From JACTOJ01 sp032335695 (GTDB taxonomy: Bacteria > Bacillota > Clostridia > Clostridiales > Clostridiaceae): a DNA stretch of 64,000 bases. Shown here piece after piece: positions 16,595 through 23,759 of this stretch. The notes under the pieces are model-generated. The model saw nothing but the letters and a program-made list of their open reading frames with translations, was not told the origin of the DNA and ran no database searches. Where the stretch lies: the NCBI RefSeq assembly GCF_032335695.1, contig NZ_JACTOJ010000001.1:186001-250000 (forward strand). The letters are read 5' to 3'. Position 1 is the stretch's first letter; every line of letters begins with the position of its first letter. The translations under genes were made by a program, and so were the position numbers.

Positions 16595-17137
16595 ATGAAC
16601 AAGAAACTAAAAATACTTATGATAGCAAGTTTAATTATAATACTAATTGGAGGACTTACAGGCTGTGGTACTACTAAAAAAGCAGTAAATACTACAACTA
16701 CACAAGTGGAAACACAAAAGGTTGAAGATAAGCAGGAGGCTCTTAAAAAAGAATTGCAACCATTACTATTGAATTTTGCAAGAAGCGGATTAACTTTTGA
16801 CTATACAACATATACAGTTGATGACTACAAGAAAATAAAGAATTTTGAAACACAAGATTCACAAAAATTAGAGGTAGAGCAAAGTTTTGTAGACCAATGT
16901 AACAGAATTAAAAAAAATAAAGGAATCGCCAACGTAGAAAGTATAACTATAGATTCCATAGAGCAAAAAAGTGAAAATGTAATTGATGTTATATTTACTG
17001 CAAAACAAAACGTTAAATCCTATACGGAAAACGGAAAAGACTATTCCAATTCCGTAGACAATGTAAAAATATCTGCAACACTTGTAAAAGAAGATAACGG
17101 ATGGTTAGTAAAAAGTTATGCATTTGATATAAAGTAA
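16595..17137 (+). CDS. Element-encoded lipoprotein
   Basis: 180 residues. Signal peptide MNKKLKILMIASLIIILIGG followed by lipobox LTGC (Cys24), a Thr-rich linker, a Gln/Lys-rich helix and a C-terminal strand-rich domain ending WLVKSYAFDIK, which recalls the NTF2/DUF4878-like fold of small lipoproteins (weak resemblance). Start ATG 16595 after AGGGGGCTGATAAC, a leader shared almost letter for letter with two other exported proteins of the element. Its own hairpin terminator follows. Role unknown; surface display is inferred. Confidence 0.75.
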   Translation: MNKKLKILMIASLIIILIGGLTGCGTTKKAVNTTTTQVETQKVEDKQEALKKELQPLLLNFARSGLTFDYTTYTVDDYKKIKNFETQDSQKLEVEQSFVDQCNRIKKNKGIANVESITIDSIEQKSENVIDVIFTAKQNVKSYTENGKDYSNSVDNVKISATLVKEDNGWLVKSYAFDIK

Positions 17138-17164
17138 GTGTGTTTAAACACACTTATTTTTTTA
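17135..17164 (+). terminator. Terminator of lipoprotein gene
   Basis: Palindrome AAGTGTGTTTAAACACACTT followed by a run of T's. Confidence 0.9.
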
Positions 17165-17240
17165 TGCAAAAAAAGTTGAAAAACAATTCTTTCTTAAATA
17201 TTATTTTCTTATAATAAAAATATACAAGGGGGCGATAACA

Positions 17241-17969
17241 ATGAATAAGAAATATAAATTTTTAGTAATCTTATTTTTAATAATAAGTTTCTGTGTTATA
17301 AATACAAATGTAAATGTGTATGCAGTTGGAAACGGCAAAGTCCTTGATGGAAATGATGCTAATACAGGGGGAAATAGTAATAGTGGCGGAAGTAATAATA
17401 AGCCATCTATTCCAAAGCCTAAGCCACCAACTACACAATGGTATGATAAAATTTTATGGGATAAAGTTAATAGTAGTATTTCTTGGATTGATGATAGCGA
17501 TAGACTTGTTATTACAGATAATCAAGCCACTAAGAATCGTGAGTCAACCGTTGGAAAGGACTGGAGGTGGACATTTTCTTATGGAGAGAAAGAAGGAAAT
17601 ATAACCCAAAGTCTAGGAGAGAAATTTGATAAGCAACAAATTACTTTTATTGCTCCCCGAAACGGATACTACTATATTACATCTACACCAAGAGTAACAA
17701 AAACCACATATTTTTATAATAGACTTGTAACTACAAAATATTGGCTAAAACAAGATGAGGATGGTACTTATATGGTTTCAAGATTTATTTCTCGTGAGGG
17801 GGAAGTACCTACGAAAAATATTGTAAAACAAGAAGATGTTTTGCAAAGTTATTTGATGAAAGATTTTAAAATCTATTTAGAGCAAGGGCAAAAATTTGAA
17901 CCAAGCACTATAACAAAAATTACATCTGAAACCACAGATATAAATACAACTTCTACATTAGTTAAATAA
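17241..17969 (+). CDS. Element-encoded secreted protein
   Basis: 242 residues. A cleavable signal peptide (basic MNKKYK, hydrophobic core, cut near VYA-VG about residue 30) is followed by a low-complexity Asn/Gly/Ser linker, a short Pro/Lys stretch (KPSIPKPKPPTTQW) and a ~180-residue domain rich in Trp, Tyr and Thr with no cysteine. I recognise no family. The same GGGGGCGATAAC leader precedes ATG 17241, and a terminator follows the stop. The Pro-rich linker fits a protein that spans part of the cell wall. Confidence 0.72.
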   Translation: MNKKYKFLVILFLIISFCVINTNVNVYAVGNGKVLDGNDANTGGNSNSGGSNNKPSIPKPKPPTTQWYDKILWDKVNSSISWIDDSDRLVITDNQATKNRESTVGKDWRWTFSYGEKEGNITQSLGEKFDKQQITFIAPRNGYYYITSTPRVTKTTYFYNRLVTTKYWLKQDEDGTYMVSRFISREGEVPTKNIVKQEDVLQSYLMKDFKIYLEQGQKFEPSTITKITSETTDINTTSTLVK

Positions 17970-17971
17970 GT

Positions 17972-18005
17972 AAAAGAGATAGTAAACCAACTATCTCTTT
18001 TTTTA
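17972..18005 (+). terminator. Terminator of secreted-protein gene
   Basis: AAGAGATAGT, six-base loop, ACTATCTCTTTTTTT. Confidence 0.9.
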
Positions 18006-18012
18006 TGCTCTG

Positions 18013-18113
18013 AAAACATAATATATTTATTATAAATCTTATATAATAAATTCTATTTATATATAATTGCTTATAATTAAAAATAAATCTTTAAAAATAT
18101 AATATATTTATTA
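18013..18113. repeat. Inverted partial copies of the 16.2-kb repeat
   Basis: AAAACATAATATATTTATTA (from 18013) is the reverse complement of the palindromic end of the direct repeats at 16.3-16.5 kb; TATAATATATTTATTA recurs at 18098-18113. The lipoprotein and secreted-protein genes therefore sit between inverted copies. Confidence 0.6.
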
Positions 18114-18121
18114 GAAAATAG

Positions 18122-18151
18122 AAAAGACACTATTTTTTAGTGTCTTTTTCC
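18122..18151. terminator. Bidirectional terminator over the end of the resolvase gene
   Basis: AAAAGACACTA, T-rich loop, TAGTGTCTTTTT. The right arm encodes the last residues of the resolvase (minus strand). Confidence 0.8.
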
Positions 18152-18744
18152 ATGCTTAAAAACTTATAAAATGTAGTTTTTTTTAGGTTTACTAAACGCA
18201 TAAATTCTGTACTTGTTATCTTCCCATCTATATATAACTTATAATATTTATCCCACGACTTTGGCTTTTGAGCCTGTGGTCTGCCGAACTTTTGCCCTCT
18301 AGCCTTACATGCATCGTACCCCTCTTTTTGCCTTTCACGAATAGTCCTGCGTTCATTTTCGCTTATGGTTGTATAAACTTCTATTAAAATATTATTAACC
18401 ATGTCAAATAACCATTCTTGACCTTGGGAGAAATCCTGCATTGTTGTAGGAATATCTAATACTTTAATCTTTATACCTTGTTTTCTAAAGTATTCTAATT
18501 CCTCTTTAGTCTGCGTCTTGTTTCTTCCCATACGGTCTAAAGATTTAACATAAACGACATCATTTTTCTTTGCTATCCTCTTTAAGATTTGGTAATTTTC
18601 CCTATTAAAATCTTTACCACTCATGCGGTCGATAAAAAGATTTTCTTGTTTTACATATTTTAATAGAGCATCCACCTGCCTGTCAATTTTCTGACTCCCA
18701 TCGTTTGTACTGATTCGTATGTATCCATAGATATTATTTTCCAT
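18130..18744 (-). CDS. Serine recombinase (resolvase/invertase family)
   Basis: 204 residues from ATG 18744 (GTG 18753 would lie on the AAAGGAAG site). Catalytic domain: YGYIRIST with the nucleophile Ser in YxRxS, the RQ..AL helix, then VVYVKSLDRMGRN with the two conserved arginines. The long helix E and a C-terminal helix-turn-helix (ITSTEFMRLVNLKKTTFYKFL) follow. The size is that of small resolvases and invertases rather than large integrases. It may resolve multimers of the circular element or invert a segment; no res or inversion site has been identified. Confidence 0.92.
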   Translation of the reverse strand: MENNIYGYIRISTNDGSQKIDRQVDALLKYVKQENLFIDRMSGKDFNRENYQILKRIAKKNDVVYVKSLDRMGRNKTQTKEELEYFRKQGIKIKVLDIPTTMQDFSQGQEWLFDMVNNILIEVYTTISENERRTIRERQKEGYDACKARGQKFGRPQAQKPKSWDKYYKLYIDGKITSTEFMRLVNLKKTTFYKFLSMEKDTKK

Positions 18745-19268
18745 AAGTATCACTTCCTTTCAATTTTATTGAATCCAATTGAACCACATCTTCCGTAAAA
18801 CTTCAACTTTTTTTACGGAAAAAATAACGTTATTTTTTATAGCAAAAACAATAGCAAAAAAGGTATAAATTAATAGTTCGCTTGAGTTTACTTTTGCGGA
18901 ATAGACAAAATCAATAAAATATCTATTATAAACATTATAAACTGTTGATGTTGTTTCCATAATTTGCTATATTATTTGCAAGGAGATATAATTAATACGA
19001 ATGTAAGAGTATTTATAAATTTTTTATATTAATAGAGTTTTATTTATATGTACGTACAAAAGGATAATTTAACAATTAATTAAGTATCTATTCGAGTAAA
19101 ACTTGCAACAAGGGAGTAATAATCCCAATCATAAGTATTAAAAAAGACTTTAGAAAAGAGGTAGTGTAAAAGCACTACTTCTTTTCTTTTTAAGAAAGAT
19201 TTGAAAAGTTATCCTTTTATTATTATTATTTTAAAAAAGTAATAAAAGTAATAAAGGAGGCTGATAAC
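18745..19268. other. Gene-free stretch with terminator-like hairpin
   Basis: Contains AGAAAAGAGGTAGTG (19152-19166) pairing with CACTACTTCTTTTCT (19173-19187), then TTTTT, about 70 bp ahead of the next gene; either a terminator of an unseen transcript or an attenuator. A minus-strand ORF at 18766-18960 lacks a ribosome binding site and is not called. Confidence 0.5.
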
Positions 19269-20147
19269 ATGAATAAGAAACATAAAATAATTAAAAACAT
19301 TTTATTAACAACTACATTTACTATAATATTTACTGCTTGTTTAATACCTGTTAGACAAAGTAGTGCTAATCCACTTCTTGCATTATTAGTAAAAGTTGCA
19401 ACAGCAGATGCAACAACTACAGCAGTAGTAGCCGAAAAATTTGATATGCTCAAAGATTTTCTTAAAGACAATAATTTTTCTACGGAAGGAATGACAAAAG
19501 AAGAAATATTTGATAAAGCACAAGGGTTAGGAGGTATGGAAGATTTTAAACCAAGTGAACCAACAGATTTTGGTACAAAAATAATGAATAACCTATTCGG
19601 TAATGATAATCTAATCTTTTTTAGGTCTGATGAGGGTTATGACTTTATTTCAAAACCTGGGGAGGATGGGTTTGGATTTAATGATATAGTAACAGAATTT
19701 CTTGCAAATACTCTTACAGATACGATGGATAACCTAATGCACCCAATCGATTCAGCGATAAATACCGCAAGTAATAAAATAAATGAAACCTTACATCCTA
19801 TAGAAACTCTTGAAAAACAATTCGATTTTTTAGATGGTCAATCTAATTTTTTAGATAAATTTGATAGCGATAAATACGAAACTAAAACTAATGAAAATGA
19901 GCCATCTTACGATATGGCAAACGAAAAGGATTGGACAGAAGATTATATTATGCAGTTAGAATTAATGGAAAATAAACTAGAAGTAACAACGGATTTTACG
20001 CAACAAGAGGAAGAGCATATAAATATGCAAGAAGATTTTATGCTTAATACACAATTGCAAATGGAACAGCAACAAGAGTTACAAGAAAATATGCAACAAT
20101 TCCAAGAGCAACAACAAAGTCAAATGTTAGATATAATTATTAAATAA
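19269..20147 (+). CDS. Element-encoded secreted protein with Gln/Met-rich tail
   Basis: 292 residues. Signal peptide MNKKHKIIKNILLTTTFTII with a cut expected near SSA-NP (about residue 36); a Cys near residue 25 is not in a good lipobox. A hydrophobic Ala/Val segment (about 37-60) comes next, then an acidic helical middle with repeated HPI motifs (MHPIDSAIN, LHPIETLEK), and a Gln/Met/Glu-rich coiled-coil-like tail (MEQQQELQENMQQFQEQQQ). It is led by the shared AAAGGAGGCTGATAAC context. The helical, low-cysteine build would suit a surface fibre or an adhesin-like or structural protein, but this is speculation. Confidence 0.7.
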   Translation: MNKKHKIIKNILLTTTFTIIFTACLIPVRQSSANPLLALLVKVATADATTTAVVAEKFDMLKDFLKDNNFSTEGMTKEEIFDKAQGLGGMEDFKPSEPTDFGTKIMNNLFGNDNLIFFRSDEGYDFISKPGEDGFGFNDIVTEFLANTLTDTMDNLMHPIDSAINTASNKINETLHPIETLEKQFDFLDGQSNFLDKFDSDKYETKTNENEPSYDMANEKDWTEDYIMQLELMENKLEVTTDFTQQEEEHINMQEDFMLNTQLQMEQQQELQENMQQFQEQQQSQMLDIIIK

Positions 20148-20171
20148 GCAAGTTTCATACTTGCTTTTTTT
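20147..20171 (+). terminator. Terminator of 19269-20147
   Basis: GCAAGT, loop TTCAT, ACTTGC, then seven T's. Confidence 0.85.
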
Positions 20172-20263
20172 AATGCATAAATTGACTTCATTTTGCTATA
20201 TAGAGGTTAAAAAGAAAATAAAGCATATTGGAACAAAAAAAGCCAATTCTTCCTTACACCATC

Positions 20264-20282
20264 AGCAACGCTCTGCGTTGCT
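20264..20282. other. Short perfect hairpin
   Basis: AGCAACGC-TCT-GCGTTGCT, GC-rich against an AT-rich background, no T run of a terminator. Part of the ~1-kb gene-free region 20172-21176. Confidence 0.6.
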
Positions 20283-20473
20283 ATGCTGTTGTTAAATATA
20301 TCTTTCTCCCCTTCTTTATAAATAAAAAAAGCCAAGCTTTTTTTATTTTACTTTATTTCTTCTTTATTTCTTTAATAATGAAAAGAAAAACTTGAAAAAC
20401 TGATTTATTAATATTTACATGTATGTATACCATTATTTATATTATGCAAGAGTTTTTTTATATTTTATTTTTT

Positions 20474-20645
20474 ATATTACTTGGAGATATTTTTATTTTA
20501 CTTTAACTTTTTTATATACTACTTGGAGATATTTTTATTTATAACTTTTTAATATAACTTGGAGATTTTTAGACTATAACTTTTTAAGAACAATGGAGGA
20601 TTTTAAATTATCAACTTTTATTATAAGATTTGGAGATTTTTTAAA
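20474..20645. repeat. Imperfect tandem repeats, iteron-like
   Basis: Five units of ACTTGGAGATATTTTTA type, with the GGAG core at 20483, 20525, 20561, 20595 and 20632 (spacing 34-42), most followed by TAACTTTTTAA or a variant. Lies in a stretch without genes between the last secreted protein and the second recombinase. Confidence 0.65.
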
Positions 20646-20786
20646 TTGCAAAGAACTAAACTATTATTACTTTATTACTAAACTATTTTTTAACTCTATA
20701 TAGAGTTGGTATTTTTACACCGTTTTGGTGTGGGTTGCATGTTTATAAGTTGCAATAACATACTTGCTTATAAAATGTGCTTTTTT

Positions 20787-20999
20787 ACTAATCTTAGCGT
20801 ATTTACTAAATCGTAAGATTAGTGGTGTAGTCTTAACTTAAAGTGTGTTGAAGAGGCTATGGCTTGGGAGAAATCCCTTGCCGAAGGCAAAGGGATTTTC
20901 AAGGGTGCTGAAAGGCACTCTAAAAAAATAATACATATATCTACTATCGGGATTAACGCTTGGACACGATAGTGAACAAGTGTGTTAATCCCGTATAGT
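20787..20999. other. Densely folded non-coding region, candidate origin
   Basis: Four consecutive stems: ACTAATCTTAGCG (20787-20799) with CGTAAGATTAGT (20812-20823); GAAATCCCTTGCC (20870-20882) with GGCAAAGGGATTTTC (20886-20900); GGGTGC (20903-20908) with GCACTC (20915-20920); ACTATCGGGATTAAC (20943-20957) with GTTAATCCCGTATAGT (20984-20999). An alternative pairing of ACTATCG with CGATAGT (20967-20973) lies inside the last. Such structure suits a rolling-circle origin (sso/dso) or a structured RNA. Confidence 0.6.
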
Positions 21000-21176
21000 G
21001 CGTGTTAATAGATATATTTTCTATAATAAAAAGGAGTAAAAACAATAAAAACGTAGTTTTTAATAATTAAATTAGGCTAAATGCCTATATTTAATTATTT
21101 ATAACGAATTTTGATTGAATATTGATAAATTTTAAATAAATAAAGATATAAATAAAGAAATTAAGGGGGTGAAATT

Positions 21177-21251
21177 GTGTCGACAATATATGTCGCAAAT
21201 AAAATTAGAAAGGTTGTGATATTATGGCTAGTCTTAAACATCAGTTTTTAA
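21177..21251 (+). CDS. Possible 24-residue leader peptide
   Basis: GTG 21177 follows AAGGGGGTG closely, and the frame MSTIYVANKIRKVVILWLVL... ends at TAA 21249, 28 bases into the second recombinase gene. The coding start overlaps a small palindrome CGACAATATATGTCG (21181-21195). It could couple translation to the recombinase or be chance. Confidence 0.35.
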   Translation: MSTIYVANKIRKVVILWLVLNISF

Positions 21252-22168
21252 CTTGTATAGATAGAAATTTTAATGAAAGTGGCTCTGATAAACATTCTGC
21301 TAAAGGAGGACAGCACAGCGGAACTGAGGACACTATGGGACGTGTTTGGTCTTATGCGGAAAGAAAGAGTTTGATAGATATATCTTCGCAATTGGCTGTT
21401 TTCTGTAAAGAGAATTTTGGTACAAAGCAAATAAAAGATATAACAGCAAGTAATATTCAAGATTTTTTGAAAAGTAAAGCCGACACCTGCAATCGAAATT
21501 CTTTAGAGAATTATGTAAGCAGACTAAATAAAATTGAAATTCTTGTTAATAAAACATTTGAAACTGCAGATGTACATTGGAGGGGTAATATTGTTGCTCC
21601 TCAAAGTAATATAAGCATGGAAGGTAAAATAAGGAACGTATTCATGGAAAGGTCAGATTTTAACCGAATATTAGAATTTGGGAAAGATAGCAAAAGCCTT
21701 GCACCGATTGCTGTGGAACTTGCAGGAATTTGTGGATTTCGTGCAAGTGAATTAGAAAAATTACAATTAAGGGATATTAACTTTAGTAATAATACAATAC
21801 ACATTCACGAATCCAAGGGTGGAAAGTCAAGAGATATAGAAGTAACACAAGAACAAATGGATAGAATAAAAGAAATTGTACAAGAAAGAGGATTAACAAA
21901 CCCAACCGACCATATAGTAGGCATAAAAGCCGAATCTATAGATAGATGGCTTAATCGTGCTTGTTCTTCCGAAGAATTAAAATTAAATAAGTATAGCGAT
22001 GCGAAATCTGGAATACATGCAATTCGCAAGATGGTAGCAACAGAAAAATACGAACAATTTATAAGCGAAGGTTATAATAAAAAAGAAGCAATAGATAAGG
22101 TTAGTAATTTCCTTGGGCATGGAGAAAATCGCAAGGATATTGCACAAGCATATATCAAAAATTTATAG
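21224..22168 (+). CDS. Second tyrosine recombinase
   Basis: 314 residues, ATG 21224 after GAAAGGTTGTG. Catalytic residues Arg173 (CGFRASEL), His265 and Arg268 (HAIR), His299 (LGHGE) and Tyr310 (AQAYIK) are all in place, with a core-binding domain before them. It is not a copy of the integrase at 12193: the N-terminus and the spacing differ, and the LGHGENRKDIAQAYIK end resembles plasmid and conjugative-element recombinases. Being near the right end, it could serve excision, multimer resolution or a second target. A terminator follows. Confidence 0.9.
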   Translation: MASLKHQFLTCIDRNFNESGSDKHSAKGGQHSGTEDTMGRVWSYAERKSLIDISSQLAVFCKENFGTKQIKDITASNIQDFLKSKADTCNRNSLENYVSRLNKIEILVNKTFETADVHWRGNIVAPQSNISMEGKIRNVFMERSDFNRILEFGKDSKSLAPIAVELAGICGFRASELEKLQLRDINFSNNTIHIHESKGGKSRDIEVTQEQMDRIKEIVQERGLTNPTDHIVGIKAESIDRWLNRACSSEELKLNKYSDAKSGIHAIRKMVATEKYEQFISEGYNKKEAIDKVSNFLGHGENRKDIAQAYIKNL

Positions 22169-22197
22169 AAAATAGCAGTTTTTACTGCTATTTTTTG
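22169..22197 (+). terminator. Terminator of second recombinase
   Basis: AAAATAGCAGT pairs with ACTGCTATTTT, then T's. Confidence 0.9.
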
Positions 22198-22401
22198 CTG
22201 TAAATACGATTTAAGCATTTTTAAAAACGTTCTAAAACATAGTAAAATCAAGGGTTTAGGATTCTATTAATATAAATTAATAGAAATTAATTTGGGTCAA
22301 TTTGTATTAATACAAGCCAATGAAAAACAATTTCAGCCCGCCTAAAAGTCGTTCAATTTTTTGATAAAAAAATTTAATGGCTTTTGGGTGGAAATAAAAA
22401 A

Positions 22402-22430
22402 GCACCTTGCATTTCTGCAAAAGTGCCTTT
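22402..22430. terminator. Hairpin in right-end gene-free stretch
   Basis: GCACCTTGCA (22402-22411), loop, TGCAAAAGTGC (22416-22426) and CTTTC. Also within 22198-22585 is CGTACGACT at 22550, the partner of the left-end motif; nothing else recognised. Confidence 0.55.
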
Positions 22431-22585
22431 CAATTAAGAAATTTTTTAAAAAAGATAATATGAATAAGAAACTAACATTAGAATATTTTAAATAAAAATA
22501 AAAAGCAAGTTTTTTATAAAAAATTTAAAAAATGATAGAAAAAAATATGCGTACGACTATATTTTTTATAAACATGCAGAAAAAT

Positions 22586-22612
22586 AAAAAAAGTGTATTT
22601 TTATACACTTTT
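22586..22612 (-). terminator. Terminator of element tRNA-Leu
   Basis: On the minus strand AAAAGTGTATAAAAATACAC then TTTTTTT, starting a few bases after the tRNA 3' end. Confidence 0.88.
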
Positions 22613-22616
22613 CATT

Positions 22617-22701
22617 TGGTGCTGATGGAGGGACTCGAACCCTCACGATTTGTGGTCGTCGCATTTTGAGTGCGATGCGTCTGCCGTTCCGCCACATCAG
22701 C
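22617..22701 (-). tRNA. tRNA-Leu(CAA), complete, carried by the element
   Basis: 85 nt including an encoded CCA. Acceptor GCTGATG pairs with CATCAGC, D arm GCGGAACGGCAGACGC, anticodon stem TCGCA/TGCGA with loop CTCAAAA (anticodon CAA, reads UUG), long variable arm as in all tRNA-Leu, T arm GAGGG-TTCGAGT-CCCTC. It differs in most stems from the host tRNA-Leu(CAA) that the element has split, so it is not a duplicate of that gene. It has its own promoter-like sequence and terminator. Confidence 0.93.
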
Positions 22702-22721
22702 ATATTAATAAATATACAATA

Positions 22722-22750
22722 ATTTTATAATATTTTGTGTGGCTTGTAAA
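22722..22750 (-). promoter_or_regulatory. Sigma-A-like promoter of element tRNA-Leu
   Basis: Minus strand TTTACA (22745-22750), 17-bp spacer, TAAAAT (22722-22727), about 20 bases before the tRNA 5' end. It starts 4 bp inside the att core. Confidence 0.6.
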
Positions 22751-22753
22751 CAC

Positions 22754-22766
22754 GATTTTGAGTCCA
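22754..22766. repeat. Right attachment-site core
   Basis: GATTTTGAGTCCA, identical to the left core at 12043-12055. Confidence 0.88.
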
Positions 22767-22794
22767 GCGCGTCTGCCAGTTCCACCACTTCGGC
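22754..22794 (-). pseudogene. tRNA-Leu(CAA), detached 5' half
   Basis: On the minus strand: acceptor arm GCCGAAG, D arm GTGGAACTGGCAGACGC, anticodon-stem arm CTGGA and loop CTCAAAA, after which element DNA begins. GCCGAAG is exactly complementary to the CTTCGGC arm of the 3' half at 12000-12055. The half still lies downstream of a strong promoter (22807-22835). Confidence 0.93.
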
Positions 22795-22806
22795 GGGAAC
22801 ATTGAT

Positions 22807-22835
22807 ATAATATCATGATGGGGATAATATGTCAA
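22807..22835 (-). promoter_or_regulatory. Promoter of the host tRNA-Leu gene
   Basis: Minus strand TTGACA (22830-22835), 17-bp spacer, TATTAT (22807-22812), 12 bases before the tRNA 5' end. It now drives the severed 5' half and, by read-through, the element tRNA. Confidence 0.8.
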
Positions 22836-23045
22836 TAATTTTTTATACTTTATTTTCTGTGGAATATATTTCTAGAAAGTAAATAGAAGATAAATAAGCA
22901 AATTTTGTCGCAAACGTATTGTTACTTTCAAGTATATTTGTTAAAATAGATTTGAACTCGGTTTACATATGACCCAGCGGGACTATTTTAGTCCAAGCGA
23001 GGCAATATAAATTATGTAAAAGAAATATAGGAAGGAGATTGAATT

Positions 23046-23738
23046 ATGATCTATTCACATGAAGTTGAACAAATGGTATGTGTAGCTAAAGGACCAAACC
23101 ATGGACCAGCACCAATTCCTGAAGAAGGAAAATGGGTACAAGCTAAAGAAATAAAGGATATATCAGGCTTAACACACGGAGTGGGCTGGTGTGCTCCACA
23201 GCAGGGTGCTTGTAAGCTTACATTAAATGTAAAGGAAGGTGTTATTGAAGAGGCTCTAGTTGAGACAATTGGATGTTCAGGAATGACACATTCAGCTGCA
23301 ATGGCTTCAGAAATACTTCCTGGAAAGACTATACTTGAAGCATTAAACACAGACTTAGTTTGTGATGCTATAAATACAGCAATGAGAGAATTATTCTTAC
23401 AGATAGTATACGGAAGAACTCAGAGTGCTTTCTCAGAAGGTGGATTACCAATAGGAGCAGGTCTTGAGGATTTAGGAAAAGGACTTAGAAGCCAGGTTGG
23501 TACTATGTACGGAACTAAGGCTAAGGGAACTAGATATCTTGAAATGGCTGAAGGCTATGTAAACAGAATAGCTTTAGACAATGATGGACAAGTTATAGGA
23601 TATGAATTTATATCCCTTGGTAAAGTTATGGATGCTCTTAAAAAGGGTGTTGATGCTAACGAAGCAATAAAGAATGCTACTGGTACTTATGGTAGATTTG
23701 TTGAAGCTGCTAAGTTAATCGACCCAAGGCACGAATAA
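23046..23738 (+). CDS. Iron-sulfur scaffold-like protein paired with GGGtGRT protein
   Basis: 230 residues, ATG 23046 after GGAAGGAG. Similar in layout to the NifU-like/IscU scaffold fold: GWCAPQQGACKLTLNV, then IGCSGMTHSAAMASEILPGKTILEAL, with Cys residues at the positions that bind clusters in that fold. In anaerobes this protein is nearly always next to the GGGtGRT protein, as here (22-bp gap). The pair is likely translated from one message and may act together in Fe-S or redox chemistry, but the reaction is not known to me. Codon use suggests high expression. Confidence 0.75.
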   Translation: MIYSHEVEQMVCVAKGPNHGPAPIPEEGKWVQAKEIKDISGLTHGVGWCAPQQGACKLTLNVKEGVIEEALVETIGCSGMTHSAAMASEILPGKTILEALNTDLVCDAINTAMRELFLQIVYGRTQSAFSEGGLPIGAGLEDLGKGLRSQVGTMYGTKAKGTRYLEMAEGYVNRIALDNDGQVIGYEFISLGKVMDALKKGVDANEAIKNATGTYGRFVEAAKLIDPRHE

Positions 23739-23759
23739 GAGAAGGAGGAAGAGTTAATT

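Larger units (their letters stand above)
12043..22766. mobile_element. Integrated element of ~10.7 kb inserted in tRNA-Leu(CAA)
   Basis: Bounded by a 13-bp direct repeat GATTTTGAGTCCA (12043-12055 and 22754-22766), each copy fused to one half of the same tRNA gene. The cargo is two tyrosine recombinases (one near each end), a serine resolvase, an HUH replication initiator, a nuclease-like protein, three exported proteins, long repeat and hairpin regions and a complete tRNA-Leu(CAA). No relaxase with a type IV secretion system, no phage head or tail genes and no zot-like ATPase are seen. It therefore fits an integrative rolling-circle plasmid or a ssDNA-phage-like or satellite element better than an ICE or tailed prophage. 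The class is inference. Confidence 0.88.

Noticed and set aside
18766..18960. 64-residue minus-strand ORF with a hydrophobic middle
   Set aside because: No ribosome binding site upstream, AT-rich intergenic composition and no recognisable pattern; kept as non-coding.
20474..20645. CRISPR array
   Set aside because: Repeats are short, variable and unevenly spaced, with no constant repeat/spacer pattern and no cas gene in the window.
12043..22766. Integrative conjugative element or tailed prophage
   Set aside because: No relaxase, coupling protein, VirB4, terminase, portal, capsid or tail gene is present in the 10.7 kb.
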